Below are positions 1 to 11,159 of a stretch of 64,000 nucleotides of DNA, one piece after another. Source of the stretch: Temnothorax longispinosus (taxonomy: Eukaryota; Arthropoda; Insecta; Hymenoptera; Formicidae); the NCBI RefSeq assembly GCF_030848805.1, contig NC_092360.1, positions 16,306,001-16,370,000 of the forward strand, given 5' to 3'. Under the pieces are notes generated by a model. The model made no database searches. It was given only the letters and a program-made list of their open reading frames with translations, and was not told the origin of the DNA. Position numbers and translations under genes: made by a program. Each line of letters starts with the position of its first letter. The first letter of the stretch is position 1.

Positions 1-1572
1 AAGATATGCAGCTAAGTCAGGCATCAGCCATTCAGCAGGACTCCATGTTACGAACCATGTCGCAGGTCCGTATTCTTGCGTCATACATCTTAAATTACTC
101 CTCGGTATACGCCAGTATTGTTCCGTATTTCTTATAGTGGCGAATATTGTACTCAAGTCAGATTCTAATACATCTGTCTGTAGTGCTTCTAAATATTCTG
201 AAGCCGTATAACGCTTAGTTGTACATAGTTTGCTATAAATACCACGATTTATTTGACGAAAAGTGTACAGATTATACAGAAAAAATACAAATTGTATATT
301 TAATCTGAATTGTGGATGTTTGGACATCAAACATTTATCAAATTTATGGTCGTGAAGTTTAACCCGTCTAGCTTGGTGTCGTCCATCAATACCAAAAGGA
401 AATAAATCTGGAAAACACAATAGATCTAAAGATCTCTCACGATTGTCCAAGGGCAAATCGGCTATTTTTAACATTTGATATAAGGCGGTATCAGTTTTAC
501 ATAATTTTTTTTCATATAAAGGATAAATAGTATATTGCTCGTAATCGTAATAATCATTACTTTCGTCAAGAACCTGAGTTAACATTGCCTTACGCTCATT
601 ATTTAAAGTAGCGTCTACGTTGTTTTCTTGCGTTGGACTTTTTGGGCTCGATTCGCGTTCGTCATCCAAATTAGATTCAGTAGCATTTTCTGTCTCCTGT
701 GCTTCAAAATCTGGATCGATTAATAATGACGTTTGTAAAGAAAACTCCTTACAAGTATTTGGCAATACAATATGAGAATATAAAGGATTGTGTTCTTTTA
801 ACCACACTAAGGCGTCAAAAACCTTGTTCTTAACGTCTACCATATCTTCCCAAATCATTTTTGATTTTGTCGGAATACCTCTAACACGTACAAAGTACAG
901 TTCGTGATTGATATTAATCGGATCAGTATCAGGACATATTTTGTTCAATGTTTCTTGTAAAGGTAACGGTAAATGAAACGTTCTACCTTTTACTTTTTGT
1001 ACCATCTGTCTGTGAGGCAATTTCTTGTTACTAACAGGTTTCATTGTAACGACAGTTTGAAAAGCTTTAGCTCTTTGTATGAGAATTTTTTCAAACTGGT
1101 TAAGACATGATATTACTTCAGGTGGATCATGTACAATACGATCATTTAAAACGCAATACGCAGGCATTAATCCGTCACGGAATTTTTTTTTACAGTAATT
1201 ACATATGTATTGCGGAGTAATATTATGTTTTTCTAAATGCGCCATTAAATCTCTCCAAATTGGAATATCTATTCGTGCTTTAAGCTTATTAAATTCAGAG
1301 ACACTTCTTCTATATAAAAGTCTCTCACATGATGCACAAACATATCGAGGTGTGTCCATGGAGCGTTTAGTAAAAGCCTTAAATGCGTTTTTAAAGCGAG
1401 ACATGATTTCATCTTCACTCAAAGTAGTACGATTCTGCTGATGTTTGTACATATATGCTTTTTGTTGTGCCGAAATTATAATTTTGTTTAACGTGTCTAA
1501 ATCAACAGAAGTTAAAGCCTTCTCCAGATTAACATTTTGTCGTATAAACTTGTCATTTAATAAATTAAACGT
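1..1572 (-). pseudogene. Helitron replicase-helicase, N-terminal part (truncated by window edge)
   Basis: The minus strand is open from 1572 to the window edge with no stop. The first Met is near 1455, so this is the middle of a longer protein. In order, the translation shows a Cys-pair zinc-binding stretch (CASC, then CNYCKKKF), a region like DUF6570 (KGRTFHLPLPL, then a VDVKNKVFDALVWL segment), an acidic linker, and the start of the Helitron-like N domain (FPDLFPFGIDGRHQAR, then GPATWFVTWSPAEW). In the family these precede the HUH Rep nuclease and PIF1-type helicase of rolling-circle Helitrons. Those catalytic parts would lie left of position 1. The upstream coding segments (1557-2400) are in other frames, so the copy is very probably dead. 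Family assignment is from motif recall; the open frame is seen directly. Confidence 0.85.
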
Positions 1573-2397
1573 TTAATATATCTCACCATTGGAAAATGAG
1601 GTGATAATAATAAAACAGGAAGAAATAGAGCTTTGCAAAGAGTTGCATCAATGTAACAGGCATGTGTGTGACCCTTTCTATCAGAATTCTTTATCGTACA
1701 TGTATGAATATCTGTTAACAATTGTGGTATTTTCTTTAAAGTGCAGGCAAATATCGTTTTGAGAAATTTTTCATAACGATCGATTAGAATCTTCATCAAC
1801 GGATCATCATAAATTTTATACAAAGCATTGCATAACCATGATTTTTTTACTCGTGCTTGTTGCAAAGGTAATACATTCGTAGTTTTACCTTTCTCGTTAA
1901 TTACCAACAGTTGTGAAGTTGTGATGAAGCAATGTTATGATATGTGTCGATAAAATAATTTTCGGATGAAGCTGTATGTCCCGATGTGCCACATAATGCA
2001 CGTATTTTATCGTCATTTATAGAGCATTCAGCGGCAAGAGTCAAGCACACGTCTGATTTCTTTTTAAGTGAAGCTAATATTTTAGAGATCTTGCTGACAA
2101 AACTATCTCGAATACGCATACACCAACGTAAGATTCTTTCGGCTTCTAATCGTCTTTCAGTAGGATTTTTAATATTAAGTTTGTTTTCGATGTCTTCAAT
2201 TGCCACAGGAATAAGAAATTGTATGTAATTTCGTGACCAAAACTTTGCATATTTTCTAGTAATATTTTTGGCAATATCGTGATTTTTGTTTGCAGGTACG
2301 TATTTAGAATTCTTTCTCTCATAATATCGCTTATTATAAAGCCATTTACGATCAGAATATTTTCTTTGTCTATCTTGTTCTTGCTGAGAATGTACAA
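1557..2397 (-). pseudogene. Helitron ORF middle segment, frameshifted
   Basis: Two minus-strand open segments, 2206-1901 and 1907-1557, bridge the basic repeats of the Ulp1-containing ORF and the replicase N-terminus at 1572. The first has a basic helical stretch (IKNPTERRLEAERILRW). The second continues across a frame change near 1905 and ends in a stop at 1557-1559, while the replicase frame opens at 1572. A third frame change sits near 2380 just after the 45-bp repeats. The simplest reading is one ancestral Helitron ORF with three small indels. Sequencing error could also give such breaks, but there are several within 1 kb. No function is assigned to this linker. Confidence 0.6.
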
Positions 2398-2401
2398 GAT
2401 A

Positions 2402-2715
2402 TTATTTTCTTTTTCTATCTTGTTCTTGCTGAGAATATATAAAATAATATTTTCTTTTTCTATCTCGTTCTTGCTGAGAATGTATAAGATAATCTTTTCT
2501 TTTTCTATCTCGTTCTTGCTGAGAATGTATAAGATAATCTTTTCTTTTTCTATCTCGTTCTTGCTGAGAATGTATAAGATAATCTTTTCTTTTTCTATCT
2601 CGTTCTTGCTGAGAATGTATAAGATAATCTTTTCTTTTTCTATCTCGTTCTTGCTGAGAATGTATAAGATAATATTTTCTTTGTCTATCTCGTCCTTGCT
2701 GAGAATGTATAAGAT
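2402..2715 (-). repeat. 45-bp in-frame tandem repeat encoding a basic 15-residue unit
   Basis: Seven to eight head-to-tail copies of a 45-bp unit encode YLIHSQQERDRKRKD-type peptides at the C-terminus of the Ulp1-like ORF. Several adjacent copies are identical, so the array has expanded or been homogenised recently. Charged Arg/Lys-rich segments at this place are usual before the Helitron N domain, but such a regular array is not. Confidence 0.9.
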
Positions 2716-3640
2716 ATTTTCGCTTATTAAGGCGATTATTTGCTAAGTTGTCTTTATACTGACGTCGTTTTTTAGCACGATTGTCTTCTAAATTCTGATA
2801 TCGACGCTGTTTTTTAGCACAATCATTTTCTGACGAGTCTTGTTCCTCTCGACACCGTTTCTTAGCGCGATTAATTTTAGTATTATTAACACAATTGTTT
2901 TCTGAATTCTGATATCGACGCCGTTTTTTAGCACGATCATTTTCTGACGAGTTCTGTTCCTCTCGACAACGTTTCTCAGCGCAATTATTTCCAGTATTAC
3001 TAATGTTTTCACAGGAATCTTTCTGAGATATATGTCTATTTATACGTAGAGCAGTCGCTTTAGCTTCTCTATCTCTTATTACTGCTAATGGAAGCACTGT
3101 CTGAGCATCACTTTGTGGATCTTGAGGAAAATGTTCAATTGTATTCGATTCAAAAATCTTCAACAAATGTGAACGCATTACTCTGTGATCATATCTAACT
3201 TCGTCAGGTTTAATATTAAACAATAATGAAATCGCAAAAGCTATAGCAAAAACTCCGCAATTATTACAGTTTGGTTGATATTGTACAGTAGGAAATTCGA
3301 CAGGATTATTCTCAAAGTCGTACGTTGGAAATAATTCTCTCAAGAATATCTCGTGATGTTCGTGCAATTCTTGTTTATTTTGTGAATTATAGATATATAT
3401 TTTTGTTGTATCGTAATAACTACATACCCAATGTCCATTTCTATCTATAAGTTTTGGATCTCCACAATTGAACGGAACTGACGAACTGTGTAATATTTGT
3501 ATATGTTTTCTATCTTCTGGTATACGTTGAATAAATTGAGGCAATTGGATTCGCCATGTTCCGACAGGTTCATTCTGAACAACTTCGCAAAAGTGTATGG
3601 AAATGATCTATATGAGCGTCCGTAATCCATTTGCCTCGAA
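2402..3640 (-). pseudogene. Ulp1-like (C48) cysteine protease module of Helitron, second copy, with basic repeat tail
   Basis: The main open frame (3544-2402, 380 aa) starts inside the protease fold. Visible catalytic elements are His38 in GHWVCSYYD, Asn53 where the triad Asp is expected (YIYNS), Gln90 of the oxyanion hole and Cys96 (QPNCNNCGVFAIAFA). A helix-rich domain follows, then Lys/Arg-rich repeats. The N-terminal part of the fold (WITDAHIDHFH) is in the preceding frame and ends at a TGA near 3566, one indel away, so this copy is frameshifted. C48 proteases cleave ubiquitin-like proteins, and Ulp1-like domains occur in arthropod Helitron proteins. The Asp-to-Asn change is tolerated in some C48 members, so activity cannot be judged from it. 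It lies in tandem with a similar module at 3570-4560. Confidence 0.75.
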
Positions 3641-4560
3641 TAATTATATTTTTTTCTTTAAACTTTAAAATTACTTTCTTTTTTAAATTCTGTTTGGATC
3701 GCTTTATTATAGCGCGATTGTTTAAATCCTGCTGCTCTGCACGAGATTTTGTAGCATAATTACTTTCAGAATGTGTCTTTGCACTTTTAACAATCGCTTC
3801 AGTTTCTGTCGCTTTTATTATCGCTAATGGAAGTACTCTTTGAGAAATAGCACATTGTGAATCTTGAGCACGATTATTTGGTAAAATCTGTTTGCATCGT
3901 TGCCGCTGTGTAGCACGATTTTCTAAATCCTGTTCCTCTGCACGACGTTTTATAGCATAATTACTTTTAAATTGTCTCTTTGTACGTTTAGCAATCGCTT
4001 CAATCTCTCTCGCTTTTATTACAGCTAATGGAAATACTTTTTGTGGAATACCACATTGCAAATCTTGAGGAAAATGTTCAATAACATTATTTTCCAAAAT
4101 TTGTATCAAATGTGAACGCATAAACTTATATTCATACTTTACTTTGTCAGGTTTAATATTGAATAACAATGAAGTAGCAAAAGCTATAGCAAAAACACCA
4201 CAATCGCTATTGTTCGGTTGACGTTGCACAGTAGGAAATTTGACGGGATGTTTTTTAAAGTCATGTGCTGGAAATAATTTTTCCAAGAATCGCTCATGAT
4301 CTTTACATAATGTTTTATTATGTGAGGAATCATATACAAATATATTTTTTGTATCATAATAGCAACACACCCAATGTGACGAACTACACAATATTTGAAT
4401 GTGTTTTTTATCTTGTGATACAGGTTGAATCATATCAGGCAATTGTATTCCGACAGGTTTATAATCGGAACAATTTTGTACAAGTTAATGGAAATGATCC
4501 ATATGTATGTCCGTCAGCCATTGACCCTGGACAATTATATTTCTCTCTGCAGGCATCAAG
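3570..4560 (-). pseudogene. Ulp1-like (C48) cysteine protease module of Helitron, first copy
   Basis: The open frame 4442-3570 (290 aa) holds a full C48 catalytic set: His23 (SSHWVCCYYD), Asp38 (FVYDSS), Gln75 and Cys81 (QPNNSDCGVFAIAFA). Upstream in the same frame the fold continues to about 4560 (QGQWLTDIHMDHFH, NCSDYKPVGIQLP), but a TAA near 4485 interrupts it. The C-terminus runs into a second WITDAHIDHFH segment that begins the next module, so the two modules arose by tandem duplication. They differ at many residues, so the duplication is not recent. It belongs to the broken Helitron to its left. Confidence 0.75.
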
Positions 4561-4679
4561 ATTATATGTTTCTTTGTGTGCACAGACATGTTGTCTGTCA
4601 AAAAGTGATTATATTCTCCTATAAATTAATTTTTTATTATGTATATATAATTGGATTAATCTGGAAAATAAAATTTGAC

Positions 4680-4825
4680 CATTAATAGCAGTCGATATTT
4701 GACAGCGCTATGGCAACCTTATGTAATGCCAATGAAAGGTCAATATACCAAAATTTAGCGCTAATAGCAGCCAACAGCGCTATATAGCAGCCGTTCAGCG
4801 CTAATGAGCAGCCGATATAATATAT
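4680..4825. repeat. Short interspersed AGCGCTAAT/GCAGCC motifs
   Basis: The motifs AGCGCTA and AGCAGCC alternate several times just upstream of the Helitron ORF, followed by TA repeats and a C-run. This may be the 5' flank or subterminal part of the Helitron. I could not place its 5' end. Confidence 0.4.
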
Positions 4826-4963
4826 ACATATATATATATATAATATTCTCTCCCCCCCCCCTCAACGTTCTTGAAGCAATCTGTAAAAGAATAATATATA
4901 TTTATGCAATATACAATATGTTTATACATAATATAACCAAGTGATTCGCGTTACGTTAAACGG

Positions 4964-5042
4964 CTCCTAGACGATCAATATTATTGTACAATTATATTGT
5001 ACAATATCTCTAGATTGTGCAATAATATTCATTATCTAGGAG
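4964..5042. repeat. 79-bp hairpin
   Basis: About 29-bp arms (CTCCTAGACGATCAATATTA and its complement ending TCTAGGAG) pair with three or so mismatches around a loop that itself holds a TTGTACAA palindrome. No gene surrounds it. It is probably a small MITE or the tip of a fold-back. Confidence 0.65.
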
Positions 5043-5750
5043 TTGCTTTAGTCGGATGTTTTAAAATATTTGGGCTATTTTTAAATAAAATATTCTCGTA
5101 TTAACTAATTGTAATATATACATACAGATAATACAACACTCGTCTCCGTTCTGCTTGACTATGTTGCACATGAAACATTAAATAACTAAACTCGAATCAC
5201 TTGAGATAAAACATAAAAGAAAGTAATACATTACTCACAGATTTTGCCTAAGAAAACAGTATAAACGGATGGTTGAAAAACACCAATAAATGATCGATTA
5301 AAATCCACTTTTACCAATCCGTTTGTTCAAAAAGCAAGCTGCAATTAAAAGACATGCTTCTAACACGCTTATTTAAATAATTAGAATATTTAGAAAAGCG
5401 TAATGAGCAAGGGCCCGCAATCAAAGATTGAATATTGAAATAATTTTACTAGCAATTGTTAAAACGTCTTAATGACGTCTTTAAAATGTTATATGTCGCG
5501 ATTTGAAATATTATGTTTACTGGATTAAGAAATATACCTATATACATACATATAACATTAACATATATATAATTATTTTTTAAATTATAATTTTTTTATA
5601 TGCAATAATTAAATTATTTATATTAAACTAATTAATAACTTTTAAAATCAAAAGACATAAGTAACTGATCTGAAACTATATAATTATTAATATTTTAATA
5701 ATAAAGAATTTATTTCTACTTAATAATTACCAATAGAAATATTTCTTGGA
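5043..5750. other. AT-rich interval without recognisable gene
   Basis: I see no coding signature on either strand between the hairpin at 4964-5042 and the inverted-repeat element at 5760. It is A/T-rich with short stops in every frame. Confidence 0.6.
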
Positions 5751-5759
5751 CAAATTATC

Positions 5760-7307
5760 ATGTCTATTAAGTTAGCACCCTTCCCTCCTCCCACAAAAAA
5801 CCGGAATAACATATATACAGAAATTAAGGATGTTTTACCCATATTTATATAAATTAAAACAATTTTTTTGTAGCAAAAAATTTTGAAACTTAAAATACAA
5901 TATCAATGATGTATGTTTTACACATAAAAAAAGTTTGAGAAATATCTTAATGGTTTATTTATATTTTATTTTTATATTTACAGCAAAGTGTCGATTCTCT
6001 ATAAGGTTTTATATCAACTTAAAACTGAAATAACTCTTAAATAAAGTGCCAGTTAAAATACAGATAGCAAATTGGTTTTAGTTTTAAAATATTCCTCAAT
6101 TTATGTGCTTTCAAAATATGCACAATGAAATTTTTTTGCTCATTTCCTTCCGCCGACAAATCTTCCTGAAAGAGAACACCACTCAACTTACAAGAGTATA
6201 AAAGTACCAGTTAAAATATAGATAGCAAATTGGTTTCAGTTTTAAAATGTTCCTCAATTTATGTGCTTTCAAAATGTACAGAATAAGATTTTTGTGCTCA
6301 TCTCCTTCGGACACGGTCGTGGGCGCGGACGAGGATGAACATGATGACATGGACAAAACTATGTTCACATACATAAAGGAAACATTTATGTTTATAACAC
6401 TCATTAATCTCATAAAACTTCAAGCTATACTTATTATGTACAACATAAAACGCAATAAACATATTACATAATAAAGAACATGTCTATTTACATTTATAAC
6501 AACCTCTAATAAAACCAATTTGCTATCTGTATTTTAACTGGTACTTTACTCTTGTACGTATGAGGTACTCACGTTTGGGTTGGCCGAACGGAATGAGCAC
6601 GGAAATCTCATTGTGCATATTTTAAAAGCACATAAATTGAGCAACATTTTAAGACTAAAACCAATTTGCTATCTGTATTTTAACTGGTACTTTACTCTTG
6701 TACGTATGGGGTGCTCACGTTCGGGTCGGCTGAAGGAGATGAGCACGAAAATCTCATTGTGCATATTTCGGAAACACATAAATTGAGGAACATTTTAAGA
6801 CTAAAACCAATTCGCTGTCTGTATTTTAACTGGTACTTTACTCTTGTACGTATGGGGTGCTCACGTTTAGGTCGGCTGAAGGAGATGAGCACGAAAATCT
6901 CATTGTGCATATTTCGGAAACACATAAATTGAAGAACATTTTAAGACTAAAACCAATTCGCTATCTATATTTTAACTGGTACTTTACTCTTATATCAGTA
7001 GTATATTTTTGCGTATATCTTTTAAACTATTACAGATAGACTAATTTTGTTTGAGGCATTTGAAAGCACATAAAAAGTATATAATTCTAAAATATTGAGT
7101 TTTTTATTTTATTTATATGTAATTTTAATAAATGGGGGTACTAGCTTACGTTAAGCTAGCACCCCTACTTTCAATTGATGCAATCCCACAAAACTGCTCG
7201 AGCACAAAAATTTTGAATAGAGCACATAATTAACATATAAAGAGCACTTAATTTCTATATGTGTTATTCCGGTTTTTGTGGAGGAAGGATGCTAACTTAA
7301 CAGACAT
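5760..7307. mobile_element. Non-autonomous TIR element with 9-bp TSD (MULE-like)
   Basis: The ends are inverted copies: ATGTCTATTAAGTTAGCACC at 5760 and its near complement ending CTAACTTAACAGACAT at 7307. Similarity extends about 50 bp inward to CCGGAATAACA. The 9-bp direct repeat CAAATTATC flanks both ends (5751-5759 and 7308-7316), as expected for a target-site duplication. Nine-bp duplications with long inverted repeats fit Mutator-like elements, which is inference. The interior carries inverted arrays of a 146-bp repeat and a 33-bp palindrome at 7134-7166 that echoes the terminal sequence. There is no transposase, so it depended on another element. Confidence 0.85.
6020..6990. repeat. 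146-bp tandem repeat, present in opposite orientations
   Basis: The unit contains ATCTGTATTTTAACTGGTAC and CACATAAATTGAGGAACATT. It occurs about three times on the plus strand (6515-6990, spaced 146 bp) and about twice on the minus strand (6030-6310), separated by unrelated sequence at 6320-6510. It gives fold-back structure inside the TIR element. Open frames here are by-products of the repeat. A solitary part-copy lies at 25919-26010. Confidence 0.85.
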
Positions 7308-7316
7308 CAAATTATC

Positions 7317-9040
7317 AATTTTTTTAGCAATGTGTAATTCACTTTTACTTAAATATTATTAATTTTTACGTAATTAGTAATTTTTTGCGAATAATTACTT
7401 ATAATTTGATAATTTAATACAAATTTAAGTAAATATGTAGTATAACAGCATTCTTTCTGATTCCTTTGAAATTTTTAAATTTAGTGTATTTTGGGTAATA
7501 AAAGATTCTCGGAAAGAAAATTGTCGCTCATTTCGTTTGTTTATAATTAATACTTAAAACATCATGTCGATAAGTATAAAGAAATAATAATTATGGATAC
7601 CCACACAGCAAAAATAGATCTGCGTAATATCGTTACAATATCTTGTCGGGAAATCAGAATATTATTGAGATGTCTAAGATATATATGGATATCTACAGGA
7701 TATTCGAGAAATACACTAATGTCCGCTCTTACGAACACGTAGAGATATCACTAGTTTATAAGTATATATTTGTAGGATATCATTTAGATATATTATAAAT
7801 ATACTGTTCACATACACACAAAATATAAATTTCAATATGTTGTATGTATATTATATAGATGTAGTATGTATATATAGAGAATATTGTGGTAACTGATCAG
7901 GACATATTGAGGAGAATGTTTGTAATACTAATAATGATAGGTGTATTTCACACGTGGTATTACAAATCGTTTGATTGACAAAACAGGACAAAAATAGTAA
8001 AAATTTCTTTATCCTAATAATCCTGGTCAATTCAACGATTTGCAATATCAAGTATAAAGTACACTCAATATTAACGCGCAAGATTATAGAGAACTTTTTA
8101 ATGCAACTTTGAAATAAATCTATTTTATTATACACGCTTTCTAATGTTCCTTAATCACACAATCACATTAAGTTTTGAATATTAAATTTAAAAAAGTACT
8201 ACAAAGAAATAATACGAACGAAATGATACATAACGAAGTACGTACGGAATTCGAAAGGTGATTAAAAACACAATGCCAATTTAGAGCAATGAGTATGGTT
8301 ATAATTACGAAGTATATATGTTTATATACATAGTTTAGATGAAATACATGCATAAGTTGAATGATGTTATCACTATGCACTATAAGGGGTTAATATTGAG
8401 TTATTAATTATAAGGTCAGCCTGGATAATATCTATCAAAACAATACTACAAAACGCTATTTAAACACTGAATAAAACACTCAACATATATTTTGCTTCTT
8501 ATTATTAGATCATATGGAGGGGTAAAAGTCATAATGGTGTAAGTCAAATTTTTTTAAATTTTTTCTCACGTGGATGGATGCAATCTATACAATATATAAA
8601 TTGCATATATGCACACAAAAAACTATAATCTTTGTTAAAGCAGAGAATAGTAGAAAGCATAAATACAGAGTATTCTCTGCTTTAACCGAGGCTTTAACCA
8701 AAAGCACTGTTATCTGTTTTAATTGTAATCCTTTAAATTATCCCAGAACATTTTTCAAATTAAAAGTTTCAAAGAAATCTGAATGCCGTTATTATACTAC
8801 ATATTTACCAAAATTTATTTTGTTGTTATTGCTAATAATTTCGTGAATATGTTATATGATACAAATGTCATAATCATATAATATATATATGTATCATATA
8901 AAATGTTGCAACATAAATACAGTACCACTTCCGGTCCCATATAGCAATTGCAAAACATCTTCATAAACGTTCAGAGATTCATCAAACTAAATAATGTTTC
9001 TTCGTTCATACATGTACTATTTCCACATAAATATCAATTA
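7317..9040. other. Non-coding interval with one small hairpin
   Basis: No gene is recognised. At 8634-8649 and 8671-8686 there is a 16-bp perfect inverted repeat (GTTAAAGCAGAGAATA and complement) with a 21-nt loop. The block at 7594-7800 starts with CCCACACAGCA, a motif resembling ends of dispersed insect repeats. Several short ORFs occur but show no family resemblance and no splice-site support. Confidence 0.55.
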
Positions 9041-9046
9041 TTTATG

Positions 9047-9215
9047 TCTATTAGTACTCAAAATAACTGCTATATTTTTCAAACTTTTTTGTTTATAACT
9101 TTTTAATAAACAACGACCGCCAGCTAAAACCTTCTGAAGGTTATTCAGGACGATGACCTTGACGACATATGTCAAGGTCAAGGTCATCGGTGAGGTTTGA
9201 CCTAACTAATATTCA
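9047..9215. repeat. Copy of dispersed TCAAGGTCAT repeat family
   Basis: The segment from TACTCAAAATAACTGCTATA through ATAACTTTTTAATAAACAAC to TTGACGACATATGTCAAGGT recurs at 17400-17640, 18030-18215 and in both arms of the palindrome at 50579-51153. It is one arm of that family. Confidence 0.75.
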
Positions 9216-9486
9216 TATTTACCTATAATAGCTTTAATAGTCTTTTTTTAAACATTTAAATTTATATTGCACTAATTATTGCACAAAATAAATTATTTTA
9301 TCCATGCACATATATCCACTTATTTACTTAAATTAATTTTGTCCTACCAGTCTTAATCTATTTGTCATCAGACAAATCTGAGCTTAAAAAACTTCCAACA
9401 GTTGCAAAATAAACGTTCTGCTGTATTAAAAAAACGTTTATATGTTTGTTTTATTTTGAAGAACTTCCTAAACTGGTGCACATCAG

Positions 9487-10002
9487 TAGGGGAGATCGGG
9501 ACTCGTTGGCACACAATTTTCACAATTTCAGCATTTAATTTTTTAAACAACTAATTATCATGATTAAACAGTATAAAAAAAATAACAGTCGAATATAGTA
9601 ACAGAAACTTTTTTTTTAACTAACAATAATACGTCACTTTGATTTACTTCTCAAGCTGAAGAACAAATACGATTTTTGAAACGCTCGAAAATTTACTTGC
9701 CACCTCTTGAATCAGAGTTTTCTCTTTTTTTATTGTAATACTTGTTTGATTTAAATAAAACTTTGGGAAAAGTACCTATGTCATAAAAGAGATATTTTGA
9801 GTCTGTTTTCTATTGCTGAACTGGCTGAACTTCAGAGTTTATCTTTTTCCTTCCAATGTCACAATGTGGAGTAACAAAGATAAACTCTGAACTAGGCAGT
9901 TCAGCAATTGTGATAACTTTTCCACATTGTTTCTTTCCATAAATACATAAACGGAACGCATTGCTAATTTGCCTCTTGTGCCAACGAGCCCCGATCTTCT
10001 CT
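9487..10002. mobile_element. TIR element, about 0.5 kb
   Basis: The ends GGGAGATCGGGACTCGTTGG (9489) and its near complement ending CCGATCTTCTC (10001) form about 25-bp inverted repeats. An inner pair around AGAGTTTATCTTT at 9835 and AAAGATAAACTCTG at 9880 adds a second hairpin. There is no coding capacity. Superfamily is not assigned because the target duplication is not clear. Confidence 0.65.
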
Positions 10003-10009
10003 AAGTTAG

Positions 10010-10400
10010 AGTGAAACAAGTATATTTTGTTTCACTTTAACTTAACTTATTGCACGAATGTGTACCAGTGCAGGAAATTTCTTCGAAAAAGAATAGACGC
10101 CATAGATGGTATAATGCATAAAGCTCCTAGAACATTCTCACGCATGTCGTAAAGACGTCATAAACACGTTCAAAAGACGTAAAAAGTAGGAATTTTGAAA
10201 CTTCTTTATTATTAAAAAAAACGTTTCTATAATAGTTTCTTAAACGTTATTTTATGGAAAAAGAAAGTTTCGTCGAACGTTTTTTGAATGGACATTTTTA
10301 CTCATGAGAAATGTTTCTAGAAATTGGTTATAAAACGCTTGTAAAACATTTTTGAAACGTGTATGTGCTACCTGGGAAAGGTATTTTATTCTAGAACTCG
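10010..10400. other. AT-rich repeat-like interval
   Basis: The stretch is rich in AAACGTTT-type words and ends in TGCTACCTGGG, a motif resembling termini of dispersed insect repeats. No gene is seen. Confidence 0.4.
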
Positions 10401-10417
10401 GTAAATTTATGATTTGC

Positions 10418-10850
10418 ATACTTAAAAATTATGGGGAAGCAATGTGCAAGTCTCTATACTTGCCCACTTAAAAGCTATGAGGAAGCAATGTACAGGTTTC
10501 TACTTGCACTCTTAAAAACTATGAAGGTGCTTTTTTATGCTGACGCTCGACGCTCGATTTGAGCGTCAAAATTTATCACGTGATAGTCTTTTTAAATTCA
10601 ACGGCAAATGGCAAAAGCTCAACTGTGTTCAGCTTTGACGCTTGACGCTGGTTTCACTTAATTGCTTGTGAATTGCAAATTGTTGACTGTAAATAAAGTG
10701 TGTATCGTTAAAATAACAGATATTAGTATAACAGATATTAGTTGCAATAAAGCTTTATCACAATAAAAAAAGTGTGCAAGTAGAAATTTGCACATTGCTT
10801 CCTCATAATTTTTAAGTGTACAAGTAGAAACCTGCACATTGCTTTCTCAA
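10418..10850. repeat. Inverted repeat with GCACATTGCTTCCTCAT arms
   Basis: The left arm (10418-10520) has AGGAAGCAATGTACAGGTTT and the right arm (10765-10850) the complement. Each arm is itself duplicated. Between them lie TGACGCTCGACGCTCGATTT motifs, which recur at 10915 and 12590. A related arm occurs at 37880-37905. Confidence 0.6.
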
Positions 10851-11007
10851 GGTGTCAATTCATGAGACGCTGAAAATGAGCGTCATCAACAAGGTGAATG
10901 TGGTGGTTCCGCTTTGACGCTAGCATCAAAAAAATAAAATTGAATTTGTTTAATGTTCAGCGTCGTCGCTGAATCATCGTTAATCGTCCCAATACAATCA
11001 AACATAT

Positions 11008-11158
11008 ACTACGTTTACGCGAGCGTTACTTCTGTAGTAACTTACGAGATATATCACTCGTTTACGCGGAGTAAATTATCGTAAGTTACTACAAAATCCC
11101 GTTTACGCGAAGGAATTATCGTAAGTTACTACAGAAGTAACGCTCGCGTAAACGTAGT
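11008..11158. repeat. 151-bp fold-back, ACTACGTTTACGCGAGCG family
   Basis: The 5' arm ACTACGTTTACGCGAGCGTT and 3' arm AACGCTCGCGTAAACGTAGT are perfect complements, with further GTAAGTTACTACA motifs inside. The same sequence forms the inner arms of the large palindrome at 51190-53000, so this looks like a short relative of that element. Confidence 0.75.
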
Positions 11159-11159
11159 A

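Noticed and set aside
2279..2746. 155-residue ORF on the plus strand with hydrophobic repeats (SFSISFLLRMYKII)
   Set aside because: It is the antisense reading of the 45-bp repeat in the Helitron Ulp1 ORF, whose sense strand has recognisable protease motifs.
8574..8846. 90-codon ORF with an internal hairpin as a possible gene or microRNA precursor
   Set aside because: The ORF has no family resemblance. The 16-bp stem with a 21-nt loop is shorter than a typical microRNA precursor.
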